From Lasiosphaeris hirsuta (Eukaryota; Ascomycota; Sordariomycetes; Sordariales; Lasiosphaeriaceae), in contig JAUKUA010000001.1 of the NCBI GenBank assembly GCA_030549175.1, forward strand, positions 8,834,306-8,898,305: 64,000 bases of DNA, read 5' to 3'. Each line of letters starts with the position of its first letter. Within the stretch, counting starts at the first letter, position 1. Made by a program: the position numbers and the translations under genes. This document shows positions 34,645 to 44,470 of the stretch, one piece after another. The notes below the pieces were generated by a model. It was not told the origin of the DNA and ran no database searches. It saw only the letters and a list, made by a program, of their open reading frames with translations.

Positions 34645-35807
34645 ATGCTCAACTCCACATCAACAACTGCCGCACTGCCGGAATGCACCACAGCTGTCCC
34701 TGACAGCAACGGCTACGTCCCACCCAGCGCCTGCAACGCAAACTACGGCTTCTACCCAAGCTGGGAGTGGAACCTGGCCTTCGCTGTCTTCTTCGGACTG
34801 ACCACGCTCGTCCATCTCGTTCAATTGTTCGCCTACCGAAAGGTACGGTCCAGGTTCAAGAATGTGTCCTGCTGGAGATATTTGCTGACTCGGAATGCAA
34901 GTGGTTCTGTTGGGTTGTCGTCATGGGCTCTCTGTGGGAACTCGCGTGCTTTGCCCTCAGAACCGTCGGCGCCCACGATCAGCAGAACTCGGTCTACGTT
35001 ATCGTATCGACTTTGCTCTTCCTTTTGGCCCCTTTGTGTATGGCTGCCCGCCCAATCATACCACCACACCAGACTGCTGACAGGTACCGGTACTCACAGG
35101 GATCAACGCATTCGTCTACATGATCGTCGCCCGCCTCGTCTACTACCTCCTCCCGCAGGAGAGAATCCTGGGCATGTCCCCTCGCTGGCTCGCAAAGATC
35201 TTCGTCGCTGCCGATATTGTCTCGTTCCTCGTTCAGGCCGCGGGAGGGTCGATGCTTGCCAACATCGAGGGGGGTGACATCGTGATCACGGGCCAGCGGG
35301 TATACATGGCTGGCATTGGGGTGCAGCTCTTCTTCGTAGTGGTCTTTGGCGTCGTGACTGTGGTGTTTTTCCGCCGGCTCCGGCAGAGGATGCACAACGG
35401 CACCCTGGCGCGGAGCACATCGTGGGTCACGCCGCTGGTCTGGGTCTTGATCAGCGTTATCCTGCTCATCGTGGTACGTGCAAGCCCCCGATAGCGCCTC
35501 CAATAGCGCCCCAGAACAGCCCGCTAATTCGCTGGCTGCCATGGAACAGGTCCGAGTCATTTTTCGCCTCGTCGAATTCGGAGGCGGCGCTTCGGAATCC
35601 AACCCGATCCTGACCAACGAGGCCTACCAGCTGGGCCTGGACGCGTTCCCCATGTTCATCGCCCTGCTGATCTTAAACACGGTGCATCCCGGCCTGGTGC
35701 TCAAGGGGCCCGCAAGCAGCTTCCCCCGTGGCTGGAGGCGGCGCGAGGGAGTGAAATTAGAGCCGTCGAGTAGTGCCGTCGAGTTGGGCAGGCGGAGGGA
35801 GGCTTAG
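34645..35807 (+). CDS. RTA1-like seven-transmembrane protein
   Basis: RTA1/RTM1 family, fungal membrane proteins linked to resistance to toxic lipophilic compounds (7-aminocholesterol, sphingoid bases) and possibly lipid translocation. Four exons fit: 34645-34842, 34902-35037, 35100-35473 and 35550-35807, 321 residues; introns 59, 62 and 76 bp. The extracellular N-terminus has Cys in PECTTAV and PSACNAN, then seven hydrophobic spans. Family motifs: ACFALRTVGAHDQ, LAPLWINAFVYMIVARLVY, and AADIVSFLVQAAGGSML, with the charged loop FRLVEF before the last span (YQLGLDAFPMFIALLILNTV). The cytosolic tail is short and basic. No lesion is seen. It stands downstream of the zinc-cluster gene with the same orientation. 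Confidence 0.9.
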
Positions 35808-36598
35808 CAAGCTCAGAGACTCAACTGCCGCTTCTCGGTCTTCCACTAATTGACTACAAGCCATTCCTCAACGCCCACCCAGCCACGACTTCAAGCCCTC
35901 GTTCGTATTTCATCTCAGTATGGGCCAACTTGGAGATGGTGGTAGAGCCATATAGGTCTCTAACCCTAACTATACCGTGGTGGGGATCAATTTGTCTTCT
36001 ACTTAGAGCGGCAGCCAAAGGTTTTCCGGGCTTGTCCAGTCGGACGAGTGCCGTAGCGTTCAATCCCATACCGCAGTTAGCGCATTTCCCTCACCAATGT
36101 CGTTCAGGTGACCCTGCGGCACACATCGGTTTACCATGGCAGATGTCGGTCAGTCGGCGCCACGGGGAGTGTTTGACAAGACTGCAGTCGCCCCGATGGA
36201 AGCAGGACGCCGAGATTGGATGGCGATTTCGGCCCGGTGCTTAGGTAGCTGCCCTTGATGGGCCGTGAGGGCCCCAGTTGTGCGCCTGCGTTGTGTGATT
36301 GAAGTCTGGGGAGATACTCAGATGCATTGCCGCATCTCCTCATCTGGACCTTGCCAAGTATTATTGCGTGAGGCAAAGGCAGCAGAATGGGTCGGAGGCG
36401 AAGTTGCTTTTCCAAACGGCTCCCTGATTCGTTGCCTCGTCATCTGTTTCCGTCGAGTTCAGCAGCTCCATGCATGTTTGGTCCCCGACATGAAGTCAGT
36501 GGGAAGCCTAGCGCAACTGGGCGGAGGTAAAGCCCCGGGTCTGGACTTGTGACTTACTCTGTCTTACTCTCTGTCAAGACGGCCTCGAGTTCGACACC
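35808..36598. other. Intergenic, nothing seen
   Basis: No supported gene or repeat. Confidence 0.4.
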
Positions 36599-37089
36599 AT
36601 GGTCTCCTCTTCACTGGTCCTCGCGGCCCTGGCTTCGCACGTCCTCCTGGCAGCAAGCGCTCCCACCTCGCCGGACCTGGGCGCGCGTGCCACCAAGGCG
36701 GAGGTGAAGTTTTGCGATAAAACGAATTAGGATGGGGAATGTGTGACCGGCCAGGTCGATACATCAATCTGCAGTAAGACTTATTGCCTGTTGTGGGTAC
36801 CCCTTGTTTCCAGCGCTGACAGTCGTAGATCAACCTAGTTCCCCTAACCGACACTGAATGGGACGACCGCATCAGCTGCATCAAGAACATTAGCAACAAG
36901 GATAATAAGTGCACCTGGTTTATATATCTGCTCTTCTTCCCTGACTGTGTCTCTTACTGATGGCCATTTTCTTTCAGGGACAAGGGCTGCAAGGGAGCAT
37001 CATACGACAACCAAGAGGACGCCGACCTTGGCGATGGGGATGGCCGGTTTAATGAAGCTATCAGTAGCTTCATCTGCGTCCCAAAATAG
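36599..37089 (+). pseudogene. Crystallin-like small secreted cysteine-rich protein with a nonsense codon
   Basis: The ATG at 36599 gives a clean signal peptide (MVSSSLVLAALASHVLLA), then APTSPDLGARATKAEVKFCD and TN before TAG at 36728-36730. Reading continues convincingly past the stop: DGECVTGQVDTSIC, then after an intron LVPLTDTEWDDRISCIKNIS and KCTW, then after a second intron (GTTTAT...TTTCAG) DKGCKGASYDNQEDADL and FNEAISSFICVPK to TAG 37087-37089. Seven Cys, paired with repeated W/F-N-D-x-I-S motifs, resemble secreted beta/gamma-crystallin-fold proteins of fungi. The TAG fits a CAG to TAG (C to T) change. The first intron (about 36780-36827) does not phase perfectly, so a second lesion is likely. 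Confidence 0.65.
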
Positions 37090-37311
37090 AGTAAAAAATG
37101 GGCAACATGGAGAGGGGGCAATAAGGTGCCTGACCTGTTGCGAGATTTGAACGCTGGTGGTCGGGTTGTGGTCGGGTTATAATTGTGTGCCTGGAGTGGT
37201 AGTTCGGCTTTAGAATAGCACCATCATGCGCCGTGTCTCCAATGTGCTATAGAGTATTAGCCAACTAGTTGCCCCGTATATGGCCGAGACTCGAATCGGA
37301 AGAGGGTGTTG

Positions 37312-37685
37312 TGTTGGAGGTGCTGCCCCACCTCGAGGGTAGCGCACACGCCACCTCGCCTGCCTGGCTAGTGCCATGGCCTTAGCGCCATGCCACACCT
37401 AGATAGCTGCTGCAGGCCAGGAAATTCCTGGCCCGCAACAACACACAACAATTCATCACCACTTTTCCCAATTGCTCTGCTTCGCCCACATGTTGTGACG
37501 GCCGGCACCTACCAGCCATCTGTTGGAGGTGGTGCCCCACCTCGAGGGTGCAGGGTGCACACGCCACCTCGCCTAGCTAGTAGTGCCTTTGGGCCACACC
37601 TAGATAGCTGTTGCAGGGCCAGGAAATCCTAGCCCGCAACACCACCAATTCATCACCGTTTTCCATTGCTCTGTCTCGCCTACAG
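37312..37685. repeat. Diverged tandem duplication, about 209-bp period
   Basis: Copy 1 begins at about 37313 with GTTGGAGGTGCTGCCCCACC, copy 2 at about 37522 with GTTGGAGGTGGTGCCCCACC. Both continue through the shared CTCGAGGGT, ACACGCCACCTCGCCT, CACACCTAGATAGCTG, CAGG..CCAGGAAAT, CCCGCAACA and AATTCATCACC, with small indels. The copies lie in direct orientation. No coding content; it could be a decayed element or local duplication. Confidence 0.85.
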
Positions 37686-37884
37686 GATGCTAACCCCTGA
37701 GGCCCGGAGCCCCATGCAAGGTGCGTGACTAGTCGTCTGGGACTTAGGATACTATGCTACGGCAGTGGCTGGGATAAGGGGGAGCTGGCGGGAGGGATGG
37801 AAATTAGGACCACGGGGAACTTTCTTAAAAACTATCTGACCCATCTAACATAGGATAGGACGGTGCCTCTCCTCTTCTGGGGGA

Positions 37885-38181
37885 TCAGCTTGCTGGCGAG
37901 GAGATGGCGTAAGAGGTATAGTTAGTCAAATGGATCAGAGCGGTATGGTTAGCCACCAGCTCAGGCGGCTTGTCCTTCCAGCAGATCTTCCAGAACTTGT
38001 AGTCCTCGGGGGCACCGTCCCACCAGTGCCACTGCAGCCGGCGAGCTCTCTCCTCGGCGTGCTTGGCCTCCCAATTCTGTTCCAGGGCCGCCGCAGCAGC
38101 CAGGGCCTCCACGGGGGCTTCCTTGCCCACGCCCTTTCGTTTCCTTCTTAAGTGCTTAATCGCTGAGCACTTAAGACCCAC
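37885..38181 (-). CDS. Hypothetical protein fragment
   Basis: A 98-codon minus frame starting MGLKCSAIKHLRRKRKGVGK, then an Ala-rich helix and a Trp/Lys-rich stretch (LQWHWWDGAPEDYKFWKI, then CWKDKPPEL). The charged helix plus WHWWDG pattern is not random-looking, but I recognise no family, and the flanks are repetitive. A perfect 10-bp inverted repeat overlaps the start codon region. It may be part of an old transposon gene. Low confidence. Confidence 0.25.
   Translation of the reverse strand: MGLKCSAIKHLRRKRKGVGKEAPVEALAAAAALEQNWEAKHAEERARRLQWHWWDGAPEDYKFWKICWKDKPPELVANHTALIHLTNYTSYAISSPAS
38147..38175. repeat. Perfect 10-bp inverted repeat
   Basis: CTTAAGTGCT (38147-38156) and AGCACTTAAG (38166-38175) separated by nine bases; it can form a hairpin. 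It could be a transposon end or a regulatory palindrome. Confidence 0.8.
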
Positions 38182-39355
38182 CGAGCACTATCTTGATTGG
38201 CTGCATGGCGTGCTGCTTGCTCATTGGCTATACCCTTACCTATGCACACGTGACCTCACTGACTCGTCAATCCAGGATGTGACACTTAGACACGGGGATC
38301 GGGCTGAACGTCGGAAGGGGAGCTAGTTATTTATTACTTACATAGTGTTTAGCTATCGCTCGCCACTTATCCTTTTAAGGCCAATTACATTTGGGAAGTA
38401 GAGGGACTGCCGGTTCTGGGTGTCGTGCTCATAGGGCGTTGAGATGTGATCACGACTCGCTTCACACTCTGTGGGTGATCCCCGTCCCCACTCGACAGTA
38501 GCGCATGACTCTAGAGAGCCCAGAAGCCGTCCCCAAGGAATACCCTCTGCCAAAGACGTCACCGCAAACTCACAACCTACTCATCAGCACTCCCAATCGG
38601 CCGTAAACACGTCCCACAAAGCCCAGGACGTCCTCCCCACGCGCTAACAAAGGCATTGTCCAATATTTGTTGCTGACTTCATCGCCTCAACAACTCGTCA
38701 AGAAAAACTCGTAACCACCAAGCCTCCAAACCTCTAGCAAATGGTCTGTATACGCCTGCGGAAGACTCTCTCCAAGCCTCTTTTTGCCTATACACGATAT
38801 TGTGCAACCACCTCATATCAACCTCGAACTTGCTTCATTTTCTCTATACTGCCCTCTATCTCGATGGCCGGCTTCAAGTTGCATACGTCACCAGTCAACA
38901 CAAACTCTTATTATTTGGTGACGACAACCAGCCAAGCAATCTTTCTGTCACCACCATCTCTCCCCAACTGTCGAAGAAAGTGGAGGTAACCTTGCTTCGC
39001 CAGGATTCACATTCCTTCTTACACAATGCGCCATCCCGTCCTGTTCCGATCATTACACACTGCCATCACCATGCTTGGGAGCTAATCACATGCAGTCTTC
39101 ACAGTTCCAGTGCCTTTCAGAACTTGAAAATGCCGAGCAACGAGGGTCATCAACGCAGCCGGCCCGTGGCATTTGTGCTCGGGGCTAGCTCGGCTTACCC
39201 GGACCTACTAATCTGGGTGAGCTTGATAAGCCAGAGATACTCGGCCGTATCCCTGCTCATAGCCTTCCAGGAGACTTATTTTTCATTTGAACCATGTATG
39301 CTGCATTGGTGACGTCGTGATGTCGCTTCGACGGCACACTGAAAACAGTGCTAGT

Positions 39356-39449
39356 CTACTCCAGAATCACGTCCTGGATGTGGGGAAAGTGGCTCCGTGC
39401 CTCGCCATGCATCATGCCGTAGACGAATGCATCGCCGAGGAAGCTATAA

Positions 39450-39487
<38 letters not shown>

Positions 39488-41781
39488 ATGTGTCTGCTGG
39501 GGTGGTGGTGGTGGTGGTGATGGCAATGGCGGCGATGGCCGAAGGACGACGGGCGCGTCAGCGCCCGACAGAACCCACACCTGGTCGCCGGCGCGCGTGT
39601 CGGCCGGCCCGAGTCCCAGCAGCAGGCCACCTCCAGTCCGAAAGACAGTCCGGCAAGCCAGAGACATCTCGGTCTGCCGCCTGAACTCGGCGTGGAGCGG
39701 GTTTGCGCCACTGAAGAGGCCATAGAACTTTTGGTGGGCTGGGTTGGCTGTGGCGGTAGCCTTGTCGGCGAGGCTGGCCACGTATATAGAATTTTTTTCC
39801 CGTAGGAATGGCATGCCATATCTAGACCCGGCCGGCTCGGCTCTGAAGGCGGCGATGACGGGCGTGAAGCGGTGCTCGCCAGGCGAGCGGTCAAAGTGGG
39901 TGATGTTAAAGTGGTGAAGCCGCCCGACCACCTTGTCCCGCAGCGAGCGCCCAGCGACATGGCTATGTTTGCCATAGCTATTCAGGGCGATCATGCACCT
40001 CTCGATAGCGAAGGCGAGGAATTGATCCCGGAGAAGCTCCGAAGGAGCCGGCGACTGCGACTGTAGCATGTCGCGCGTGACAGTGCGGGCGAGCACCTCG
40101 AGTGGCGTCGGTCCCTGTAGCCACCTGGGCTTTCTCACCCCTGCCTCGGGGGGTTCACTATTGTCGGTGGAGACGCCAAGGGACCGTCCCCCCCCTGACA
40201 CAGCCCTGCTGCGAGATCAAAGATGCTCCCCCACATCCTCCCGGTGCCCGTCGCCTCGGTGCACACCAACCCCGATAGGGCGGCCTTCCCGACCGTCCCG
40301 ACGCAGCGGCCGCGGACCGTCAGGAGAGGGTCCTCGAGCGCCCGGCCGTCGGGAGCCCACTTGTCATGGCCGCCAGCTTTCCAATCGCGGGTACCGTCGG
40401 CTAACGCTATGGGAAGTTGGTGGACGCTGTAGTCGGGCACCCAAGAAGGGAGCGACGTCAACTTCCTTAGCGTGCCGAGCTCCCGTTGCTGTAGGATGCG
40501 GAGGTCACGGTACGACCGGATCATGCACCGTGCCAGCCGGGTATAGACGGCCTCGATGGGGAGCTGGTAATCTGGAGCGAGCGCCCCGGTGGCCGCTGCG
40601 GGCTCCGTAAAGGGGTCTTTGGTGCGATCGGCCAGGGCGAGGAGGGCGAACAGTTTGTCTCGGGGATCCGTGGCCTGGGCGGCCCGGTGATCAGTGAGGA
40701 GTCCTCTTAGAGCAAAGGTAGAGGGAGTTTGAGCCCCGTCGGGGAGGTCCGACCGCGCGTATGACCTCAGCTTGACTAGGGCGATCGGCCCCGTGGGGAA
40801 CACGTCGAGGCCGTGAGGCTCGACGAGGCGGCGGAATCTTTGCCACGAGGCGGACTTGGCTGGGGGAGTCGGGGGCAGAAACCAGGTCCGGAGGTTCTCC
40901 TGGCAGAGGAGAAGCCAGTAGCTTCTTACGGCCCATATGAAGAAGATGGAAGCGGCAAGGTCTGACCATGGAAATACCATGTCTCCGCACACGAAAACGA
41001 TGCGACGAGCCACGGCGACTTCTTGGACGATCCATGCGCGCTCAAAGTAGGGGCGGTACAGCATGGCGAGCCAGGCGAGCCACTCATGCCCAGCGATGTA
41101 GCGGACGCCGAGCTTGGCCTCAAATGACGGGGCGTCGAAGAAGTCGGCCTCAGTGACGTGGGCGAAGCGTCGTTGCAGCGCGCGGACGTCGGCAGCTGAC
41201 CGCGGGAGATGGTGCCCCGACCCCGGTGCCACCACCACGGCAGCCAGCCGACTAATGACGCTCATCGCGTCGGCTGTAGCCCCGTCGGTAGGCCCGAGCC
41301 AGCCAATGACGCACTCGGCGCTTTCAAAGATACGCGTCATCATGCGCACCTGCGCCGTGCGCTCTCTGACGTTGCTCTGGTCGATGCAGATGGCGTCAAT
41401 CCAAACAAACCGTTGCGTCGGTATCTTGTCCGCTTTCCCAGCATCCGCAGCAAAAAGCATCCCCAGGGCGTCGACAAGGTTGCGCCGGGCCATGAATCGG
41501 TGTCCGTCACAGAGGATCACATGCGTCGCCTCGAGGTAGCGCAGCTCTAGAGTAGCAGAAGCTGCCGGGTCGCCGTCGAGATACGGGCACCGGGGATCCC
41601 CCCACGTATACGAGAGCGCGTTGAAGGGCGGTGGTGCATGGTCAAGATCAACTGTAGATAAGGAAATGGTCACCGTCTCCCCCGGGCCAGACGACGGCAT
41701 GAGCTCGACCAGCCGGATGCAGGAAGCTGACGGGAGGGCCGTGTAGACGTAATCGTCGCGCTGGCACTGACTTGAAGACAT
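39356..41781 (-). CDS. HET-domain (heterokaryon incompatibility) protein, with a frame break or small intron
   Basis: HET proteins trigger cell death after fusion of unlike fungal hyphae. The ATG at 41781 opens a protein with the full N-terminal HET domain: FNALSYTWGDP, a block around RRNLVDALGMLF, FVWIDAICIDQSNVRERTAQ, and ESAECVIGWLGPT, then RAWIVQEVAVARRIVFVCGD. The frame stops at 40135. The C-terminal half continues in another frame (RSLGVSTDNSEPPEAGVRKP) to TAG-like end 39356. Either an eight-base C run at 40188-40195 carries a one-base error or mutation, or a 46-50-bp intron (GTCCCT...GGCAG) joins the halves in phase. The tail has the usual closing DQVWVLSGADAP and RYSFLGDAFVYGMMHGEA, but polyP and polyQ tracts (CCACC and CTG-type repeats at about 39450-39520) are inserted between them. 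The upstream domain is complete, so the gene may still work. Confidence 0.82.
39450..39524. repeat. Trinucleotide repeats inside the HET gene
   Basis: On the plus strand about 11 units of GCT (about 39451-39483) followed by about five GGT units (about 39501-39518). They encode, on the minus strand, a run of 12 Gln and a run of Pro. Such tracts expand and contract readily. Confidence 0.9.
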
Positions 41782-42231
41782 ATTGTCCTCGCCACAGCTT
41801 GTTATTTCTCAGAGGAAACTTGGGGGGGATGACTGAGATTGCTTCGGGTTCTTCATGTCTATCGGACTGTCCTTGTCCGACTTTGCGAAAAGAAAAAAAA
41901 GGGGGGAGGAGGGGGAAAGCAACTAAACGGCCAGGCTTCAATAATATTTCTTTGTGGCGTTGATGCATTGGCAACTCGCAGTGCGGCTGATGGGAACACC
42001 GAAATTGGAGGCGCCCAGGTGCGTGATAATTACATGATGGCTTGGGGCTTACGGTGCGCCCTCTTCCGCATTTAAGGGCAGTCCTGTTCCCACCATCAAG
42101 TAAGCTGTGATCTCGTAGCTCTACCTCCAACCAGGCCATGTCTACTCATGTTGGTTGGTTTCAGGCAATGTAGGCAAAAATGGTATGTATTGTGAACAAA
42201 TAGCGCTCTTCCCTCATCGCCAAGCTCTAAC
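41782..42231. other. Divergent promoter region
   Basis: Between the HET gene (minus) and the Pro-rich frame (plus). Has a purine-rich run (AAAAAAAAGGGGGGAGGAGG) at about 41892-41911. No gene. Confidence 0.4.
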
Positions 42232-42807
42232 ATGAGTCAGGCAGCCGCCCCTCGTCGAGACCAGGCAACGGTACAGCAGCCAACACACCCGTCGTCGCCG
42301 CCTTCCCTGCCACTACCACGTATCCTCGAGCATCACCACCAGCCCTTACCGCTAGCACCAGCACCTGTGCACAACTTTCCAGCGCCATCCAGTCACCTCC
42401 CACCAAACTACAGCACCAACCCCCAGCAGATTTACCAATCGCATCCAGGCCCACCGAGCTCCTACTACTCACAATACCCCTACCCTCAAGCACCACTACC
42501 CCAGCCCCGGCCCCAGCCCCTAGCCTACCCCCAGGGCGCGAATGTATGGACCGGGGGCAGCGGACCCGGAGGCGTCCAGCTTGCGATGACGCAGCCCCTC
42601 CAGCCGCACGAGAAGATGCAGTACGCCAAGGCGGAACGGCGCCACCAAGACGGAACGAGGAACCAAACGGTAGGAGGGTGCAGAATGTGCGTGGGGAGTT
42701 GTCTTGGTCATGTAGGGAAGTCTTTGGTGTTGGTGGCCAAGCTCGCGGGCGCTCTGTCTTGCTTTTGTAGCCTCCTGGTAGGGTGTATTCATTGCTTGCC
42801 AGACTGA
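42232..42807 (+). CDS. Pro/Gln-rich hypothetical protein, maybe the N-terminal part of the zinc-finger relic downstream
   Basis: The ATG at 42232 starts a strongly Pro/Gln/Tyr-rich sequence (PSSPPSLPLPRILEHHHQPL, YYSQYPYPQAPLPQPRPQP) and then LQPHEKMQYAKAERRHQDG. Such low-complexity leaders are common ahead of C2H2 domains in fungal transcription factors. The reading frame after about 42669 (GTAGGAGG) loses its coding character, so a splice site there is likely. A further Pro-rich scrap at 43460-43540 and the zinc finger at 44180-44460 on the same strand support one decayed gene, but the joins cannot be shown. Confidence 0.35.
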   Translation: MSQAAAPRRDQATVQQPTHPSSPPSLPLPRILEHHHQPLPLAPAPVHNFPAPSSHLPPNYSTNPQQIYQSHPGPPSSYYSQYPYPQAPLPQPRPQPLAYPQGANVWTGGSGPGGVQLAMTQPLQPHEKMQYAKAERRHQDGTRNQTVGGCRMCVGSCLGHVGKSLVLVAKLAGALSCFCSLLVGCIHCLPD

Positions 42808-43038
42808 GGCCATGTTGGAGTCGACTACACCAGAGTGCCTTGATGGGCGCGGCTGGGGAGGGGAGGGAGGGGGCTGAAGGGGTTTTGGGGGGAGAGGATG
42901 CAGACGGTGGTGGCTTGTATAGAATGTAGGGATCGTAGGGTGCCCCGTGAGAGGAAGCAAGCAGAGTTTATTCATGAATGAGCAAAGGGAGACATCTCAG
43001 GTCCGCTGTGAGGGGCTCTCGCGTCTACGTCTTCCAAC

Positions 43039-43072
43039 GGCGGAATGTGAAGGTCTAGGGTTCAATTCCGCC
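43039..43072. other. 8-bp perfect stem-loop with a tRNA B-box-like loop
   Basis: GGCGGAAT (43039-43046) pairs with ATTCCGCC (43065-43072); the intervening bases include GGGTTCAATTCC, close to a Pol III B-box. No complete tRNA cloverleaf can be drawn, so this is not called as a tRNA. Confidence 0.4.
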
Positions 43073-43800
43073 ACCAAATCACCCTCTACAACCACTCTAG
43101 ACACTAGGTACACCACTAGGCGCCTGTATAGGCCATAATTGCCGTGGGCCTCAGCCTAGCACCTATTGTAGCTCCTCACTCTAGTTGCAGATCTCGGAAC
43201 TTGTAACCACTCCACGACAAGCAATAGGTAGCTACATTACCACTTTGTTCTCAAACAGGAGGCCCGGGTGAGCCCCAAGAAAACCCCAAACACCAAGGTT
43301 ACGGACTCTATTGCCAGCACCAACAACAAGACCAATCCGACTGAGCACAATCACTCAGGGGCAGGTGGTATGTTGCCCCACCTTCCCTCAGGAAAATAAC
43401 CTGTTCGCTCGCAATGATTCATCGTCTCACTTCATTTTCTGTCTTCTCACTGGCAGCGGTCCCACCCAGCCGACAACCAGGCCCCAGCCCAAGCCCCAAC
43501 CCCGGCAGCCAGGTCAAGGCCCCAGCCCCGACAGCCGCCTATGAATTGTCAACACATGTATAACGCCAGAAGAGACCCAACATTTGCTGGGCCACGAGGC
43601 TGCGGACCCCGGCATTTTAGGCTGGAAGAAAGAGAAAAGGAGGTAGATGACAGAGGGGCGCACTTGTTTGATGGCGATGCCTCAGGTACTGCAAGGTACC
43701 CACCATCTCACCTTTTCCCCTAAGCTATCTACCCCTCCGGCCGGCTCATAAATTGAAATATTCGATCAAAACGTAACCTAGTTTCTACCGCGTTTAAAGC

Positions 43801-44470
43801 ATGTATAACACAGCCTCATTTTCGCCCCCCCCTGTTGGGACTACAAATGCTACACTTGCCCGGACACACCCAGATCAATCCGTCAACCCGGAAACCAGCT
43901 CCTTTCATCAATCTCACGAAGACTATCTGTCACCATGGATGATCAAACTCCCATTGGCGGGCAGAGGTAAGGTGATACAAGGGGGGATCCTCACAACTTC
44001 TCACACAATACCCGCCGGCGAACCTAGCGTACCCGACACTGCCCCCGACAATTGGAGAGCTTCACATAAGGCCGACAACCTGGGAGCTTTTGCTTCCTAC
44101 AATGGGGGAGATGCCAATAAGGCTAACGCCAGTTTTCGGTCGTGTATCTAGGGCTAAGAAGGGTGTTCCCGTCTTCGGTTGCGAGCTCTGCAACCCGCCG
44201 AAGGTAAGGCCATGCATGTGCTTCAATGTAAATCTCGGCAATCTTGGGTACTGATGAAGTCGGCTTGCCTCAGACATTCACGCGAACCGAACACCTACGG
44301 TATTGAACAAGCCCTACCTTTTGTAGGGCCAAGTGATGCTAATTAATTACCTGTCCCCACAGCGTTATCAACTGAGCCATGAGAATCCAGAATATGAGTG
44401 TACTTATCCTGGCTGCAAGAGAGCTTTTCACAGACTCGACTTACTGGCCCGGGATCAGCAGAGACAGTAA
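43801..44470 (+). pseudogene. C2H2 zinc-finger transcription-factor relic with lost zinc ligands
   Basis: Pieces on the plus strand: a leader with SSFHQSHEDYLSPWM (about 43888-43945), then GCELCNPPK before a GTAAGG donor (44204), TFTRTEHLR after a CTCAG acceptor (about 44273-44299), and RYQLSHENPEYECTYPGC, then KRAFHRLDLLARDQQRQ after a CCCACAG acceptor (44363 onward), with GTAAGT following. The expected RHQLSH is RYQLSH and the expected ARHQQRH is ARDQQRQ, so finger 1 lacks one His and finger 2 both. The CAC/CAT to TAT change is of RIP type. The donor after HLR looks one G short, and a stop splits the leader. This is a decaying regulator gene. Confidence 0.6.

Larger units (their letters stand above)
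37090..39355. other. Non-coding/repeat-bearing region
   Basis: Contains the 209-bp-period duplication (37312-37685), a doubtful minus-strand frame with a nearby inverted repeat (37885-38181), and otherwise no supported gene. The plus-strand frames at 38741-39312 have no domain and uneven composition. Confidence 0.4.

Noticed and set aside
38741..39312. Two overlapping plus-strand frames
   Set aside because: Uneven composition, no homology signal, and likely chance openings in the region upstream of the HET gene's end.
43020..43090. Possible tRNA gene
   Set aside because: Only a B-box-like loop and one stem; no anticodon arm, D arm or acceptor stem of proper spacing.
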